64,000 bases of DNA from Enterocloster clostridioformis (GCF_020297485.1 NZ_JAIWZC010000001.1:558001-622000), one strand, 5' to 3'. Counted from the first letter of the stretch, positions 52,444 to 61,507 are shown. Notes: generated by a model from the letters alone, not told the origin. Made by a program: numbers and translations.

Positions 52444-53934
52444 ATGCAGTTTAATTCATATTTATTTTTATTATTGTTTCTTCCGGCTGTGCTGGCAGGA
52501 TATTTCGGGCTGTGCCGGATGAAGCGCCATACATGGGCCAGAGGATTCCTGGCCGCCATGTCCCTGGTATTTTTCGCGTACGCCAATCCATGGTATCTGG
52601 GACTTCTTGTGGGAAGCGCGGTATTTAACTGGGCTGTTTCCAGGATGCTGTCAGGGGAAGAAAAGAAGGAGACAGGCAAAGGGGACGGCAAGGCGGACGG
52701 CAGGACGGATGGCATAACGAGCGGACGGTTTGGCGGGAGGATGGTTCTGGCATTTGGCATATTCGCCAATCTGGCTCTGCTTTTTTACTTTAAATATACT
52801 AATTTCTTTATAGAAAACCTGAATGCGTTTCTGGGAAAGGACATTGCCTTCACAAGGCTTCTCCTTCCGGTGGGAATCAGTTTTTTTACCTTCCAGCAGA
52901 TTGGGTGGCTGGTGGACTCCTTCCGCATGGAGACAAGAGGTTACAGTTTTTGGGAGTATTTCCTGTTTACCGTGTATTTTCCAAAGATTTCCATGGGGCC
53001 GATTCTCCTGCACGGGGAGTTTATCCCGCAGCTTAAGGACCCTTCCCGCCTGAAGGCAGATTCCCGGAACATGGCCCAGGGACTGATGATACTGGCTGTA
53101 GGACTGTTCAAGAAGGTTATCCTAGCGGAGTTTTTCGCGGGACCGGTAAACTGGGGATATGCTCAGGTGGAGATACTCAGTTCCACGGACGCATTCCTGG
53201 TCATGCTGGCCTATACCTTCCAGCTGTATTTTGATTTCAGCGGTTATTGTGACATGGCCATGGGAATTTCCAGAATGTTTAACCTGGAACTGCCCCTTAA
53301 TTTTGATTCTCCCTATAAAGCGCTGTCTCCGGTGGAATTCTGGAAGCGCTGGCACATGACCCTGACCCGTTTCCTCAGAAAATATATCTATTTTCCTCTG
53401 GGGGGAAGCAGGAAGGGAAACCTGCGCACCTACATGAATATCATGGCGGTATTTCTGGTAAGCGGTTTCTGGCACGGCGCGGCCTGGACCTTTATCCTGT
53501 GGGGGGCGCTTCACGGTGCGGCCCAGGCCCTTAACCGTGTCTTTAAACGGCAGTGGGAGAATCTTCACACGGCGTTCCGGTGGATGGTCACGTTTCTGTT
53601 TGTCAACCTGACCTGGGTCATCTTCCGGTCAGAAAGCATATCCCAGGCAAAGCTGTTTTTGAAACGGCTCCTGGATTTTGGAAACATGCAGATCAATCCG
53701 TCCTTCATGGACAGCTTTAAGATGGTGGAACTGCCGCTCTGGCTGACAGAACACCGGGTATTTACAGTGCTGGGACTGTATGGGGCCGTACTTTGTCTGG
53801 TGATGAACGCCAGGAATATGGGCGAGACAGAGCTTCGCCCCACCTTCCTCAGGGGAGCAGGAACAGCCGTCCTTCTGGTCTGGTCGGTCCTGTCCCTGGC
53901 AGGAATATCCGGCTTCATTTATTTCCAGTTCTAA
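52444..53934 (+). CDS. MBOAT family O-acyltransferase
   Basis: The 496-residue membrane protein has about ten hydrophobic helices and the AlgI/DltB-type motifs: LPVGISFFTFQQIGWLVDS, FDFSGYCDMAMGISRMFN, FWKRWHMTLTRFLRKYIYFPLGG and SGFWHGAAWTF with the catalytic histidine. It transfers acyl groups across the membrane to extracellular glycans or teichoic acids. A hydrophilic stretch (GKGDGKADGRTDG, about residues 79-91) is unusual. The ribosome binding site is weak (GAAACGAAAAG). The SGNH-like gene downstream is its probable partner. Confidence 0.93.
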   Translation: MQFNSYLFLLLFLPAVLAGYFGLCRMKRHTWARGFLAAMSLVFFAYANPWYLGLLVGSAVFNWAVSRMLSGEEKKETGKGDGKADGRTDGITSGRFGGRMVLAFGIFANLALLFYFKYTNFFIENLNAFLGKDIAFTRLLLPVGISFFTFQQIGWLVDSFRMETRGYSFWEYFLFTVYFPKISMGPILLHGEFIPQLKDPSRLKADSRNMAQGLMILAVGLFKKVILAEFFAGPVNWGYAQVEILSSTDAFLVMLAYTFQLYFDFSGYCDMAMGISRMFNLELPLNFDSPYKALSPVEFWKRWHMTLTRFLRKYIYFPLGGSRKGNLRTYMNIMAVFLVSGFWHGAAWTFILWGALHGAAQALNRVFKRQWENLHTAFRWMVTFLFVNLTWVIFRSESISQAKLFLKRLLDFGNMQINPSFMDSFKMVELPLWLTEHRVFTVLGLYGAVLCLVMNARNMGETELRPTFLRGAGTAVLLVWSVLSLAGISGFIYFQF

Positions 53935-53973
53935 TAAGGCTTATTTGAATAAACAGCTACAGGAGAGATTATA

Positions 53974-55071
53974 TTGGAGACACAAAAGCGGGAGAATGGG
54001 ACAGAAAACATAGGGTATGGCAGATGGCTGCGGTTTACCATGGGAGCCGTACTGGCTATGCTGGTTATGTTAGGCGGACTGGTGGTCTGGGTGGATCCTT
54101 TTTTCCACTACCACAAGCCTCTTGAACAGCTGGCATATCCCATTGACAGCGAACGGTACCAGAATGACGGTATCAGCCGCAATTTTACTTACGACGCAGT
54201 ACTTACAGGCACATCCATGATGGAGAATTTTAAGGCCAGCCGGTTTGACAGCCTTTTCGGCGTCACATCCGTCAAGATACCATATGCGGGCGGATATTAT
54301 AAGGAAGTGGACCAGGCTGTGAGACGGGCCCTGGCCTATAATCCACAAATAAGGGTGGTGTGCAGGGGTCTGGACAGGAGCTTCCTGTTTTATCCAAAGG
54401 ACCAGTGGAATCCGGCAGCCCCTTCACCGGAGTATCTGACGGATGGAAACCCCTTCAATGATGTGAATTATATCTTCAACAAGGAAGTGATATTCGGCAC
54501 TATTCCGGGTGTCTTTGCCAGGACAAAGGCAGGCGGGCGGACCACCACCTTTGACGAATACATGCACTGGGCGCCGGAACGGGACTGGGGCAGGGAAGCT
54601 GTCTTAAAGACATATGATAGGGAGCCGCGCAAAACGGAAACCGCCCCTTTTACCGAAGAAGACCGCCGGACGGTCATGGAGAATCTGGAGCAGAATGTGC
54701 TGGCCACGGCCAGGGCCAATCCCCAGGTCACCTTTTACTATTTTATTCCGCCCTACAGCATCAGCTGGTGGGACAGCGAGCTGATGGCAAAAGGGGAGTT
54801 TGAACGGCAGATGGAGGGATACCGCCTCATGGCCCGCATGCTGCTGGAGTGCAAAAACATACGTCTCTTTGCCTTTGACGACCAGTTTGACATCACCTGC
54901 AATCTGGACCACTATATGGATGTGATTCACTACTCGGAGGATACCGGTGATCAGCTGCTGGAATGGATGGCGGCAGGAGAGCATATGCTTACAGACGACA
55001 CTGTGGACTTCTATTTTGATAGAATCACGGATTTTTATGCAAACTATGATTATGACAGTATTTATGAATGA
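53974..55071 (+). CDS. SGNH-like partner protein of the MBOAT acyltransferase
   Basis: The 365-residue protein has a short cytosolic start, one membrane helix (about residues 23-43) and an outside domain. VLTGTSMMENFKASRF holds a GxSM-type block I, with SM in place of GDS, and MDVIHYSEDTGDQLLEWM supplies a C-terminal DxxH-like site. This layout equals the DltD/AlgX-like proteins that accept the acyl group from MBOAT enzymes. The start is TTG at 53974, seven bases after AGGAGAG. The acylated polymer is unknown. Confidence 0.8.
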   Translation: METQKRENGTENIGYGRWLRFTMGAVLAMLVMLGGLVVWVDPFFHYHKPLEQLAYPIDSERYQNDGISRNFTYDAVLTGTSMMENFKASRFDSLFGVTSVKIPYAGGYYKEVDQAVRRALAYNPQIRVVCRGLDRSFLFYPKDQWNPAAPSPEYLTDGNPFNDVNYIFNKEVIFGTIPGVFARTKAGGRTTTFDEYMHWAPERDWGREAVLKTYDREPRKTETAPFTEEDRRTVMENLEQNVLATARANPQVTFYYFIPPYSISWWDSELMAKGEFERQMEGYRLMARMLLECKNIRLFAFDDQFDITCNLDHYMDVIHYSEDTGDQLLEWMAAGEHMLTDDTVDFYFDRITDFYANYDYDSIYE

Positions 55072-55123
55072 TGGGACTTTAGAAAAGGCCTGTTAAATAT
55101 AATAACAGAAAAGGAGAATGAAC

Positions 55124-55318
55124 ATGAAAACTTATAAGTGCGAGGAAATGATGTGCGATGGATGTGTGAACCGGATTAAGAAGGGGCTGGACGGAGCAGG
55201 TATTAAGAATACCGTGGATTTATCCGTCAAGACAGTGACCATTGACGGGGATGCGGACTGTGAGGCCAGGGCTGTGGAGATTTTAGACGACCTTGGATTT
55301 ACTGCGGTAGAAGTATAG
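55124..55318 (+). CDS. Small heavy-metal-associated (HMA) protein
   Basis: This is a 64-residue single HMA domain with the metal site CDGC at residues 11-14 and the typical beta-alpha-beta pattern (VNRIKKGLDGAG, VDLSVKTVTIDGD). It resembles CopZ-type Cu(I) chaperones, though MMCDGC differs from the usual MxCxxC context only slightly. AAGGAG fits the ATG at 55124 better than the ATG at 55118. Proximity to copA and csoR supports copper transfer, although two unrelated genes intervene. Confidence 0.85.
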   Translation: MKTYKCEEMMCDGCVNRIKKGLDGAGIKNTVDLSVKTVTIDGDADCEARAVEILDDLGFTAVEV

Positions 55319-55386
55319 TACAGAGCCTGTAACCGGGGCTTTTCGAAAATTATCATAATTATTTTAAAAACTTTGACAATTTATGG

Positions 55387-55415
55387 TTGACTTTCTGGAA
55401 TAAATGTATTATACT
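55387..55415 (+). promoter_or_regulatory. Promoter of the tRNA cluster
   Basis: TTGACT (55387-55392), 17 bases, TATACT (55410-55415), placed 11 bases before tRNA-Pro. Confidence 0.85.
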
Positions 55416-55426
55416 ACCAAAGGTAT

Positions 55427-55500
55427 CGAGGCGTGGCTCAGTTTGGTAGAGCGCTGCGTTCGGGACGCAGAGGCCGCGTGTTCGAATCACGTCGCCTCGA
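55427..55500 (+). tRNA. tRNA-Pro (CGG)
   Basis: The cloverleaf closes well: acceptor CGAGGCG/CGCCTCG, anticodon stem CTGCG/CGCAG with loop TTCGGGA (anticodon CGG) and T-loop TTCGAAT. No CCA is encoded. Confidence 0.95.
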
Positions 55501-55510
55501 TTTACCTTTA

Positions 55511-55582
55511 GGCCTGATGGTCAAGCGGCTAAGACGACGCCCTCTCACGGCGTAAACCCGGGTTCGATTCCCGGTCAGGTCA
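55511..55582 (+). tRNA. tRNA-Glu (CTC)
   Basis: Acceptor GGCCTGA pairs with TCAGGTC (one G-T pair). The anticodon stem ACGCC/GGCGT encloses CTCTCAC, giving anticodon CTC for the GAG codon. The T-loop is TTCGATT. Confidence 0.93.
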
Positions 55583-55649
55583 TGATGGCAAGGCTGTTGC
55601 TTAGGCAGTAGCCTTGTTGCATCAAAGGAATGGCGTTTGCTGTTCGGAT

Positions 55650-55722
55650 GCCACTGTAGCGCAGTTGGTAGCGCAACGCATTCGTAATGCGTGGGTCGCC
55701 GGTTCGAGTCCGGCCAGTGGCT
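55650..55722 (+). tRNA. tRNA-Thr (CGT)
   Basis: Acceptor GCCACTG/CAGTGGC, anticodon stem ACGCA/TGCGT with loop TTCGTAA, anticodon CGT for the ACG codon. Confidence 0.95.
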
Positions 55723-55729
55723 TGATTGA

Positions 55730-55763
55730 AAAAACCTTGTGTCCGCAGGGTTTTTCTTTTTTT
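55730..55763 (+). terminator. Terminator of the tRNA cluster
   Basis: AAAAACCTTG (55730-55739) pairs with CAGGGTTTTT (55746-55755) with one G-T pair, followed by CTTTTTTT. Confidence 0.85.
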
Positions 55764-55962
55764 GCTTTTTTTGAATGTTCCCTGGCTTTATCTGGTGACG
55801 AAACAGAGATAATACTGTTGAAAATTCATCTTTCTGTAACGTTAAGTCCAACCCTGTAAATTACATTGAAAAATACCCGGTGGTATGGTAGATTTTAATT
55901 AATACATCTGCACGGGCAATGGATGGAGGGTGGAGCCGGCGGCTGCAAGGGAGGATGGGATT

Positions 55963-56289
55963 ATGAGAATAGAGGCATTAAAGTACCAGACCGATAAGAA
56001 GGAAGACATTATTATTTTTGTGGACTACAATAAGGTGTACAGCGAGGGATACCATGTACAGTGGTCCATAGCCGATATTGCATACCGGAGGCCGCCTTCC
56101 AGAAATTATATTCTTTTAAGCGATACATACCGGGATGACAGCGACTACTACGTAATGCCGCCGGAAGAAAAGACAGCATATGCTCTGAAGAGACAGATGG
56201 AGTTCGCGGGGGAGGAGAAGCTAAAAGAGGCCCTGATTTCCACCTGGAACATCATCCGCCCTGATACGGATTCCATACTGGGAATGTGA
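55963..56289 (+). CDS. Small protein of unknown function
   Basis: A 108-residue acidic protein starting MRIEALKYQTDKKEDIIIFVDYNKVYSEGYHVQW. It mixes beta-like and charged helical stretches, and no family is recognised. GGGAGG precedes the ATG at 55963; an in-frame ATG at 55930 exists but has a poorer position. It is followed by a long hairpin that also faces the convergent DsrE-like gene. No membrane helix or signal is present. Confidence 0.65.
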   Translation: MRIEALKYQTDKKEDIIIFVDYNKVYSEGYHVQWSIADIAYRRPPSRNYILLSDTYRDDSDYYVMPPEEKTAYALKRQMEFAGEEKLKEALISTWNIIRPDTDSILGM

Positions 56290-56307
56290 GAAGATATGTG
56301 AAAAGAG

Positions 56308-56356
56308 AAACGTCCTGCGGGACAATGCCACGGTAGCGTTGTCTCGCAGGGCGTTT
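56308..56356. terminator. Long stem between convergent genes
   Basis: A 21-bp stem (56308-56328 with 56336-56356, three G-T or A-C positions) reads AAACGTCCTGCG outward on both sides, so it can end transcription in both directions. The T-tract is short. Confidence 0.75.
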
Positions 56357-56371
56357 CGGATTTACAAGGAT

Positions 56372-56638
56372 TTACGGCTTAATATAACAGTACCCCTGTT
56401 CCGGTCTCTCCATTAACTCCATTACGCCGGCGGGCACAGGCACCACGAAATCAGCCATGGCTGCCGCGGTATCCGTGGAAGCCGGCTTAAGGGCATATCC
56501 CGGTACGGCAGGGCCATTGGCCGGAACCTCCACTGTCATGTGTATATCTGCGGCAGCGCGGAGAAGATTGTCCGCATTTCCAAGAAGAAGGCTCCGTCTG
56601 GCATTCTCATCAATATGAAAAGTCACTTTATGTTCCAT
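56372..56638 (-). CDS. DsrE-like small protein
   Basis: The 88-residue protein begins MEHKVTFHIDENARRSLLLGNADNLL and continues VEVPANGPAVPGYAL, matching the DsrE/DsrF fold pattern (VxFHIDE...LLGNxxNLL...NGPAV). Many DsrE members handle sulphur through a cysteine, but here only one cysteine (GYCYIKP at the very end) is present, so a sulphur-transfer role is doubtful. Starts at 56653 and 56662 are possible. It lies directly after the 102-residue gene, probably in one operon. Confidence 0.6.
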   Translation of the reverse strand: MEHKVTFHIDENARRSLLLGNADNLLRAAADIHMTVEVPANGPAVPGYALKPASTDTAAAMADFVVPVPAGVMELMERPEQGYCYIKP

Positions 56639-56658
56639 TGTTTCATCTCCCATTCGTG

Positions 56659-56967
56659 TCACCTCTCATTTTCATAACCGTATGTCACGTACTCCATCAT
56701 CTGGTCCGTGGTATTCTCATTTCGTATGAAGCCTTTAAGGATGGCATGAATTTTTGCTATCCGGCTGTCCTCCGGCTCGCTGTTCCCCATATCCGCATCC
56801 AGCTGGTCCCGCATCTCAAAGAGCGTATCCTTTCGCTCCGGCATCCCAAGCTTCATTGCCCCGGCAATGGTTCCGATGGCACAGTAAGCTTCTAACGGGG
56901 ATGTCATGGGAGCCGGAGGCTCAAAACCGGCCTTGATGTCCAGGGCCATTTTTATGATATAAGACAT
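56659..56967 (-). CDS. Small protein of unknown function upstream of the DsrE-like gene
   Basis: A 102-residue soluble protein starting MSYIIKMALDIKAGFEPP, with CAIGTIAGAMKLGMPERKDTLFEM in the middle. It is helical and acidic, and no family is recognised. AAAGAGGTG stands before the ATG at 56967. Its stop lies 20 bases before the preferred start of the next gene, or overlaps the alternative starts, so the pair is likely co-translated. Confidence 0.6.
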   Translation of the reverse strand: MSYIIKMALDIKAGFEPPAPMTSPLEAYCAIGTIAGAMKLGMPERKDTLFEMRDQLDADMGNSEPEDSRIAKIHAILKGFIRNENTTDQMMEYVTYGYENER

Positions 56968-57083
56968 GTCTTAACACCTCTTTTCAAAGATAGGAATATC
57001 ATACCACAAAAATCCCGCTTTGTCCTCCCTGTTAAGATTTCGTGAAAATCTTTACGGAACAGACACTGTAATTTAAAACCTAA

Positions 57084-57112
57084 TTGCTGTTGGTTTCAGC
57101 TTATGATATGAT
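57084..57112 (+). promoter_or_regulatory. Promoter of the AI-2E family permease gene
   Basis: TTGCTG (57084-57089), 17 bases, TATGAT (57107-57112). The ATG follows 59 bases later. Confidence 0.65.
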
Positions 57113-57170
57113 ATAGGGGTGAATGACTTGCCTAAATGACGGAATACTTTAGACATAGGAGTAAAGATGT

Positions 57171-58418
57171 ATGAAAAACCCAAGATTTAAAAATTATATA
57201 TACTGGGGCACCACTGCGCTGGCCGTGGTTGCCTGCAGCGTTGCCTTTGGATTTTTCCTGTCTCGGTTTGAAATCGTTTCAAAGGCCGTGGGAAAAATTG
57301 TATCCATATTGATGCCCATTATTTACGGGGCGGTGCTGGCCTATCTGATGCTGCCCATCTATAACAAGACCAGGGCCTATACGGCGGAAAAACTGAGACG
57401 CTGCATTAAGGACGGACGCACGGCAGACAGCCTGGCCAAGGCCGCCGGGACACTGGTGAGCCTGCTGCTGCTCGTTGCCATTGTCTGCGGATTGTTCTGG
57501 ATGGTGATTCCGCAGATTTATACCAGTATTATCGGTCTCCAGGAGAGTCTGGGTGAGAATATCAATAATCTGAGCCTCTGGCTCATGAAGATGTTTGAGG
57601 ACAATCCCACCATCGAACAGACAATCATGCCTTTTTATGAGCAGGCTGCCACGGAATTCCAGAACTGGCTGACCACGGACCTGGTGCCCAATATGTCTAA
57701 AATCATCGGTGAACTTTCCACCGGGCTCTTAAGCGTGGTTACCGTTGTCAAAAATATACTGATTGGCATCATTGTCATGGTGTATTTTCTCAATATTAAG
57801 GACACGCTGTCCGCTCAGAGCAAGAAGATTGTCTACAGCCTGTTAAAGGTTAAGGATGCCAACCGGCTGGTGAGCGAGGTGCGTTTTGCACACTCTGTAT
57901 TCGGAGGTTTTATAACCGGGAAGCTTTTGGATTCTCTGATTATTGGAATCATGTGCTTTTTTGCCCTGCAGTTTTTAAAGATGCCTTATGTGCTTTTGGT
58001 CAGCGTGATTATCGGAGTGACCAACGTGATTCCCTTTTTCGGCCCCTTTATCGGAGCTGTGCCCAGCGCATTTCTCATACTGCTGGTGAGCCCTATGAAA
58101 TGCTTGTATTTCCTTATCTTTATACTGGTGCTCCAGCAGTTTGACGGCAATATCCTGGGACCTAAAATCCTGGGTGATTCCACGGGACTTCCCAGCTTCT
58201 GGGTACTGTTTTCCATCCTGCTGTTCGGCGGCCTGTTCGGATTTGTGGGAATGATTATTGCGGTGCCTCTGTTTGCGGTCATTTACAGGCTGACCGCCGC
58301 CTATGTGAGCAGCGCGCTGAAGAAAAAGAATTTATCCGCCAGGACAGAGGATTATCTGAGCCTGGATTATATTGATGAAGAAAATAAGCATTACGTTGAC
58401 AGGGAGAGGGAGGAGTAA
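57171..58418 (+). CDS. AI-2E family transporter
   Basis: The 415-residue protein has about eight hydrophobic helices and the family's late block IVMVYFLNIKDTLSAQSKK, FIGAVPSAFLILLVSPMKCL, then FILVLQQFDGNILGPKILGDSTGLPSFWV. Members were linked to autoinducer-2 export, but many act as sodium/proton antiporters or unknown permeases. GGAG precedes the ATG at 57171. fbp follows after 31 bases, so the two may be co-transcribed. Confidence 0.93.
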   Translation: MKNPRFKNYIYWGTTALAVVACSVAFGFFLSRFEIVSKAVGKIVSILMPIIYGAVLAYLMLPIYNKTRAYTAEKLRRCIKDGRTADSLAKAAGTLVSLLLLVAIVCGLFWMVIPQIYTSIIGLQESLGENINNLSLWLMKMFEDNPTIEQTIMPFYEQAATEFQNWLTTDLVPNMSKIIGELSTGLLSVVTVVKNILIGIIVMVYFLNIKDTLSAQSKKIVYSLLKVKDANRLVSEVRFAHSVFGGFITGKLLDSLIIGIMCFFALQFLKMPYVLLVSVIIGVTNVIPFFGPFIGAVPSAFLILLVSPMKCLYFLIFILVLQQFDGNILGPKILGDSTGLPSFWVLFSILLFGGLFGFVGMIIAVPLFAVIYRLTAAYVSSALKKKNLSARTEDYLSLDYIDEENKHYVDREREE

Positions 58419-58449
58419 AACAACATATAAGTATTGAGGGAGGAAAGCA

Positions 58450-60411
58450 ATGAGTGATTTGCAGACAAGGTATCTGGAACGGCTTGCGGAATTATATCCA
58501 ACCATAGCGGCCGCTTCCACGGAGGTGATTAATCTGGAGGCAATTTTGAACCTGCCGAAGGGGACGGAACATTTCCTCACGGATATCCATGGTGAGTACG
58601 AGGCGTTTTCCCATGTGCTGCGAAACGGTTCGGGAGCTGTCCGGCGCAAGGTCAACGACGTGTTCGGCAACACCCTGAGCAGTCAGGACAAGCAGACCCT
58701 GGCCACCCTGATTTATTATCCCAGGGAGAAGATGGCCCAGATACTGGAACACGCCAGGAACCGGGAGGACTGGTACAAGATTACCCTGTACCGACTTATC
58801 GAGGTGAGCAAGCGCGCTGCCAGCAAATACACCAGGTCCAAGGTGCGAAAGGCCCTGCCCCAGGAGTTTGCCTATGTGATTGAGGAGCTGATTACGGAAA
58901 AAGTGGATGTGAGGGATAAAGAGTCCTATTACAATGCCATCATACAGACCATTATCCGGGTAGGAAGGGCAGGGGAGTTCATCGTGGCTCTCTGTGAACT
59001 GATTCAGCGCCTTATTGTGGACCATTTACATATACTGGGAGATATATATGACAGGGGGCCGGGGCCCCACATAATTATGGACAAGCTGATGACCTATCAT
59101 TCCCTGGATATCCAGTGGGGGAACCATGATGTGCTGTGGATGGGTGCGGCTGCCGGTCAGAAGGGATGTATTGCAAATGTAATCCGCATCTGTGCCAGAT
59201 ACGGCAATCTGGATATCCTGGAGGACGGTTACGGCATTAATCTGCTGCCTCTGGCAACCTTTTCCCTGGACACCTATGGAAGCGATCCGTGCGCCTGTTT
59301 CCAGCTCAAGGGGGCCAACGCATGCAGCCCCAGCGAGACGGAACTGAATATCAGGATGCACAAGGCCATATCCATTATCCAGTTCAAGGTGGAGGGCCAA
59401 ATCATCAGGGAACATCCGGAATTCTGCCTGGATGGCCGAAACCTGCTGCACCGCATTGATTTGGACAGGGGGACCATACTGCTGGAAGGCGGCGAGCAGG
59501 AGATGCTGGACAGGTATTTCCCCACCATTGACCCGGCAGACCCTTACAGGCTTACAGCGGAGGAGAACGCCATCATGGAACGCCTTGCGGCCGCGTTTCA
59601 GAATTGTGAAAAGCTTCAGCAGCATATGCGCTTCCTGCTGGCAAAGGGAAGCCTTTACAAGGTATATAACGGAAACCTTCTGTATCATGGCTGTATCCCC
59701 TTAAACAGGGACGGCAGCTTTAAAGAGGTGGACATATACGGACAGAAATATAAGGGAAAAAGCCTCTATGAGTGTCTGGACGGTTATGTGAGAAAGGCGT
59801 TCATGGCAGTGGACCCCGTGGAACGGGCAAGGGGCCGGGATATATGCTGGTATATCTGGCTCCATCAGGACTCACCGTTGTTCGGCAAGGACAAGATGGC
59901 CACCTTTGAACGCTATTTTCTGGCTGACAAGGAGACACACAGGGAGGAAAAGAACCCATATTACTGTATGCTGGAGAATGAGGATACGGTGGGCCGCATC
60001 CTGGAGGAATTCGGCCTGTCTCCCCAGGAGGGACATATAGTCAACGGCCATGTGCCGGTCAAGTCCAAGAACGGGGAAAATCCTATGAAATGCGGCGGAA
60101 AGTTGCTGGTCATTGACGGCGGCTTTTCCAGGGCTTACCAGAAGGAAACGGGAATCGCCGGATATACGCTTATTTATAATTCCTACGGTCTGATTCTGGC
60201 CGCCCACGAGCCCTTTGAGTCCACGGAGGCCGCAATTGAGAAGGAGAGCGATATACACTCGGAGAGCACCATTGTAAAACGTGTGTCCAGCCGGAAGCTG
60301 GTAGGGGACACGGATGTGGGCAAACAGCTTAAGACTAAGATTAAAGACCTTGAAATGCTTTTGGAGGCCTATCATACAGGCCGGATTGTGGAGCGTTTTC
60401 CTGTGAGATAA
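58450..60411 (+). CDS. fbp: Fructose-1,6-bisphosphatase, class III
   Basis: The 653-residue protein is of the FBPase_2 type, unrelated in fold to class I: TDIHGEYEAFSHVLRNGSG, GDIYDRGPGPHIIMD, WGNHDVLWMGAAAG and IVNGHVPVKSKNGENP are metallophosphatase motifs. It converts fructose 1,6-bisphosphate to fructose 6-phosphate for gluconeogenesis. The length agrees with the Bacillus enzyme (about 670). GAGGGAGG lies before the ATG, and a terminator follows 40 bases after the stop. Confidence 0.97.
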   Translation: MSDLQTRYLERLAELYPTIAAASTEVINLEAILNLPKGTEHFLTDIHGEYEAFSHVLRNGSGAVRRKVNDVFGNTLSSQDKQTLATLIYYPREKMAQILEHARNREDWYKITLYRLIEVSKRAASKYTRSKVRKALPQEFAYVIEELITEKVDVRDKESYYNAIIQTIIRVGRAGEFIVALCELIQRLIVDHLHILGDIYDRGPGPHIIMDKLMTYHSLDIQWGNHDVLWMGAAAGQKGCIANVIRICARYGNLDILEDGYGINLLPLATFSLDTYGSDPCACFQLKGANACSPSETELNIRMHKAISIIQFKVEGQIIREHPEFCLDGRNLLHRIDLDRGTILLEGGEQEMLDRYFPTIDPADPYRLTAEENAIMERLAAAFQNCEKLQQHMRFLLAKGSLYKVYNGNLLYHGCIPLNRDGSFKEVDIYGQKYKGKSLYECLDGYVRKAFMAVDPVERARGRDICWYIWLHQDSPLFGKDKMATFERYFLADKETHREEKNPYYCMLENEDTVGRILEEFGLSPQEGHIVNGHVPVKSKNGENPMKCGGKLLVIDGGFSRAYQKETGIAGYTLIYNSYGLILAAHEPFESTEAAIEKESDIHSESTIVKRVSSRKLVGDTDVGKQLKTKIKDLEMLLEAYHTGRIVERFPVR

Positions 60412-60451
60412 GGGGATACGGTCTGAAGATAAGGCAGGCCGGGTATATCCG

Positions 60452-60492
60452 GGGCCGCATTGTGCATGGGGACAGTGCGGCCCTGCTTTTGT
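60452..60492 (+). terminator. Terminator of fbp
   Basis: GGGCCGCATTGT (60452-60463) pairs with ACAGTGCGGCCC (60472-60483) with one G-T pair, followed by TGCTTTTG. Confidence 0.85.
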
Positions 60493-60513
60493 GAAAATGA
60501 TACAATTTTTAGA

Positions 60514-60561
60514 TTGTAACTATTACAACAAGTTGACTTTGACATATCTTTGTGATATAGT
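60514..60561 (+). promoter_or_regulatory. Promoter with upstream palindrome, amino acid importer operon
   Basis: TTGACT (60533-60538), 17 bases, TATAGT (60556-60561) is a good sigma-A promoter. The perfect palindrome TTGTAACTATTACAA (60514-60528) ends four bases before the -35 box, a place fit for an activator or repressor. The regulator is not in the window. Confidence 0.75.
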
Positions 60562-60655
60562 AGACAGGATGATGCAGGCGCATCACAGGTCAAGGGAGAC
60601 AGGATGTATTAAAGTCACCCTTATTTTATTTAGATCAGTAGAGGAGGAAGTAATT

Positions 60656-61507
60656 ATGAAGAAATTTATGGCGTTATCCATGGCTGCCATCATGGCATTT
60701 ACGGTGGCGGGATGCGGCTCCAACAAGCCCGCAGAAACCACAGCAGCCGGCACAGCGGCGGCAGAGACGGCTGCTGAATCAGATACCACGGCGGCTGACA
60801 CCGCGGCGGAAGGGGAAACCAGCGGGGCTGCCTCCGGCAAAAAGTACATCATCAACACAGACACTACCTTTGCCCCCTTTGAGTTTGAAAATGAAAAGGG
60901 AGAGATGGTAGGTATTGACCTGGATATCCTACAGGCAATTGCTCAGGACCAGGGATTTGAATATGAGGTTGTTCCGGTGGGATTCTCCGCGGCAGTGACC
61001 GCCCTGGAGGCCGGTGAGTGCGACGGCGTGATTGCAGGCATGTCCATTACGGATGAGAGAGTGCAGAAATATGACTTCTCAGAGCCCTATTATGATTCCG
61101 GCGTAGGCATGGCTGTCCTGGCTGATTCCGATATCACCTCCTATGACCAGTTAAAGGATCAGAAGGTGGCTGCCAAGATTGGTACAGAGGGCTGCACCTT
61201 TGCGGAGTCCATTGCGGAGCAGTATGGTTTTGAGGTAGCACAGTACGAGAGCTCATCTGATATGTATCAGGCTGTACTGGCAGGCGAAGCGGTTGCCTGC
61301 TTTGAGGATTATCCTGTTATCGGCTATGAGATCTCCAGGGGACTGGGCCTCACCCTTCCCACACCGATGGAGAAGGGTTCCTCCTATGGTTTCGCAACCT
61401 TAAAGGGCGCCAATCCGGAGCTTGTGGAGATGTTCAACAAGGGTCTGGAGAACATCAAGGCAAGCGGCAGATACGATGAGATATTGAATACTTACATTGC
61501 AAAATAA
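60656..61507 (+). CDS. Amino acid ABC importer, substrate-binding lipoprotein
   Basis: The 283-residue protein has a lipoprotein signal ending VAGC (C20), an alanine/threonine-rich linker (about 21-58) and the SBP_bac_3 fold: TTFAPFEFENEKGEMVGIDL, ECDGVIAGMSITDERVQKYDFSEPYY. It should bind a polar amino acid, such as glutamine or a basic amino acid, outside the cell. GAGGAGG fits the ATG at 60656; longer frames run back across the promoter. The permease follows after 227 bases. Confidence 0.94.
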   Translation: MKKFMALSMAAIMAFTVAGCGSNKPAETTAAGTAAAETAAESDTTAADTAAEGETSGAASGKKYIINTDTTFAPFEFENEKGEMVGIDLDILQAIAQDQGFEYEVVPVGFSAAVTALEAGECDGVIAGMSITDERVQKYDFSEPYYDSGVGMAVLADSDITSYDQLKDQKVAAKIGTEGCTFAESIAEQYGFEVAQYESSSDMYQAVLAGEAVACFEDYPVIGYEISRGLGLTLPTPMEKGSSYGFATLKGANPELVEMFNKGLENIKASGRYDEILNTYIAK

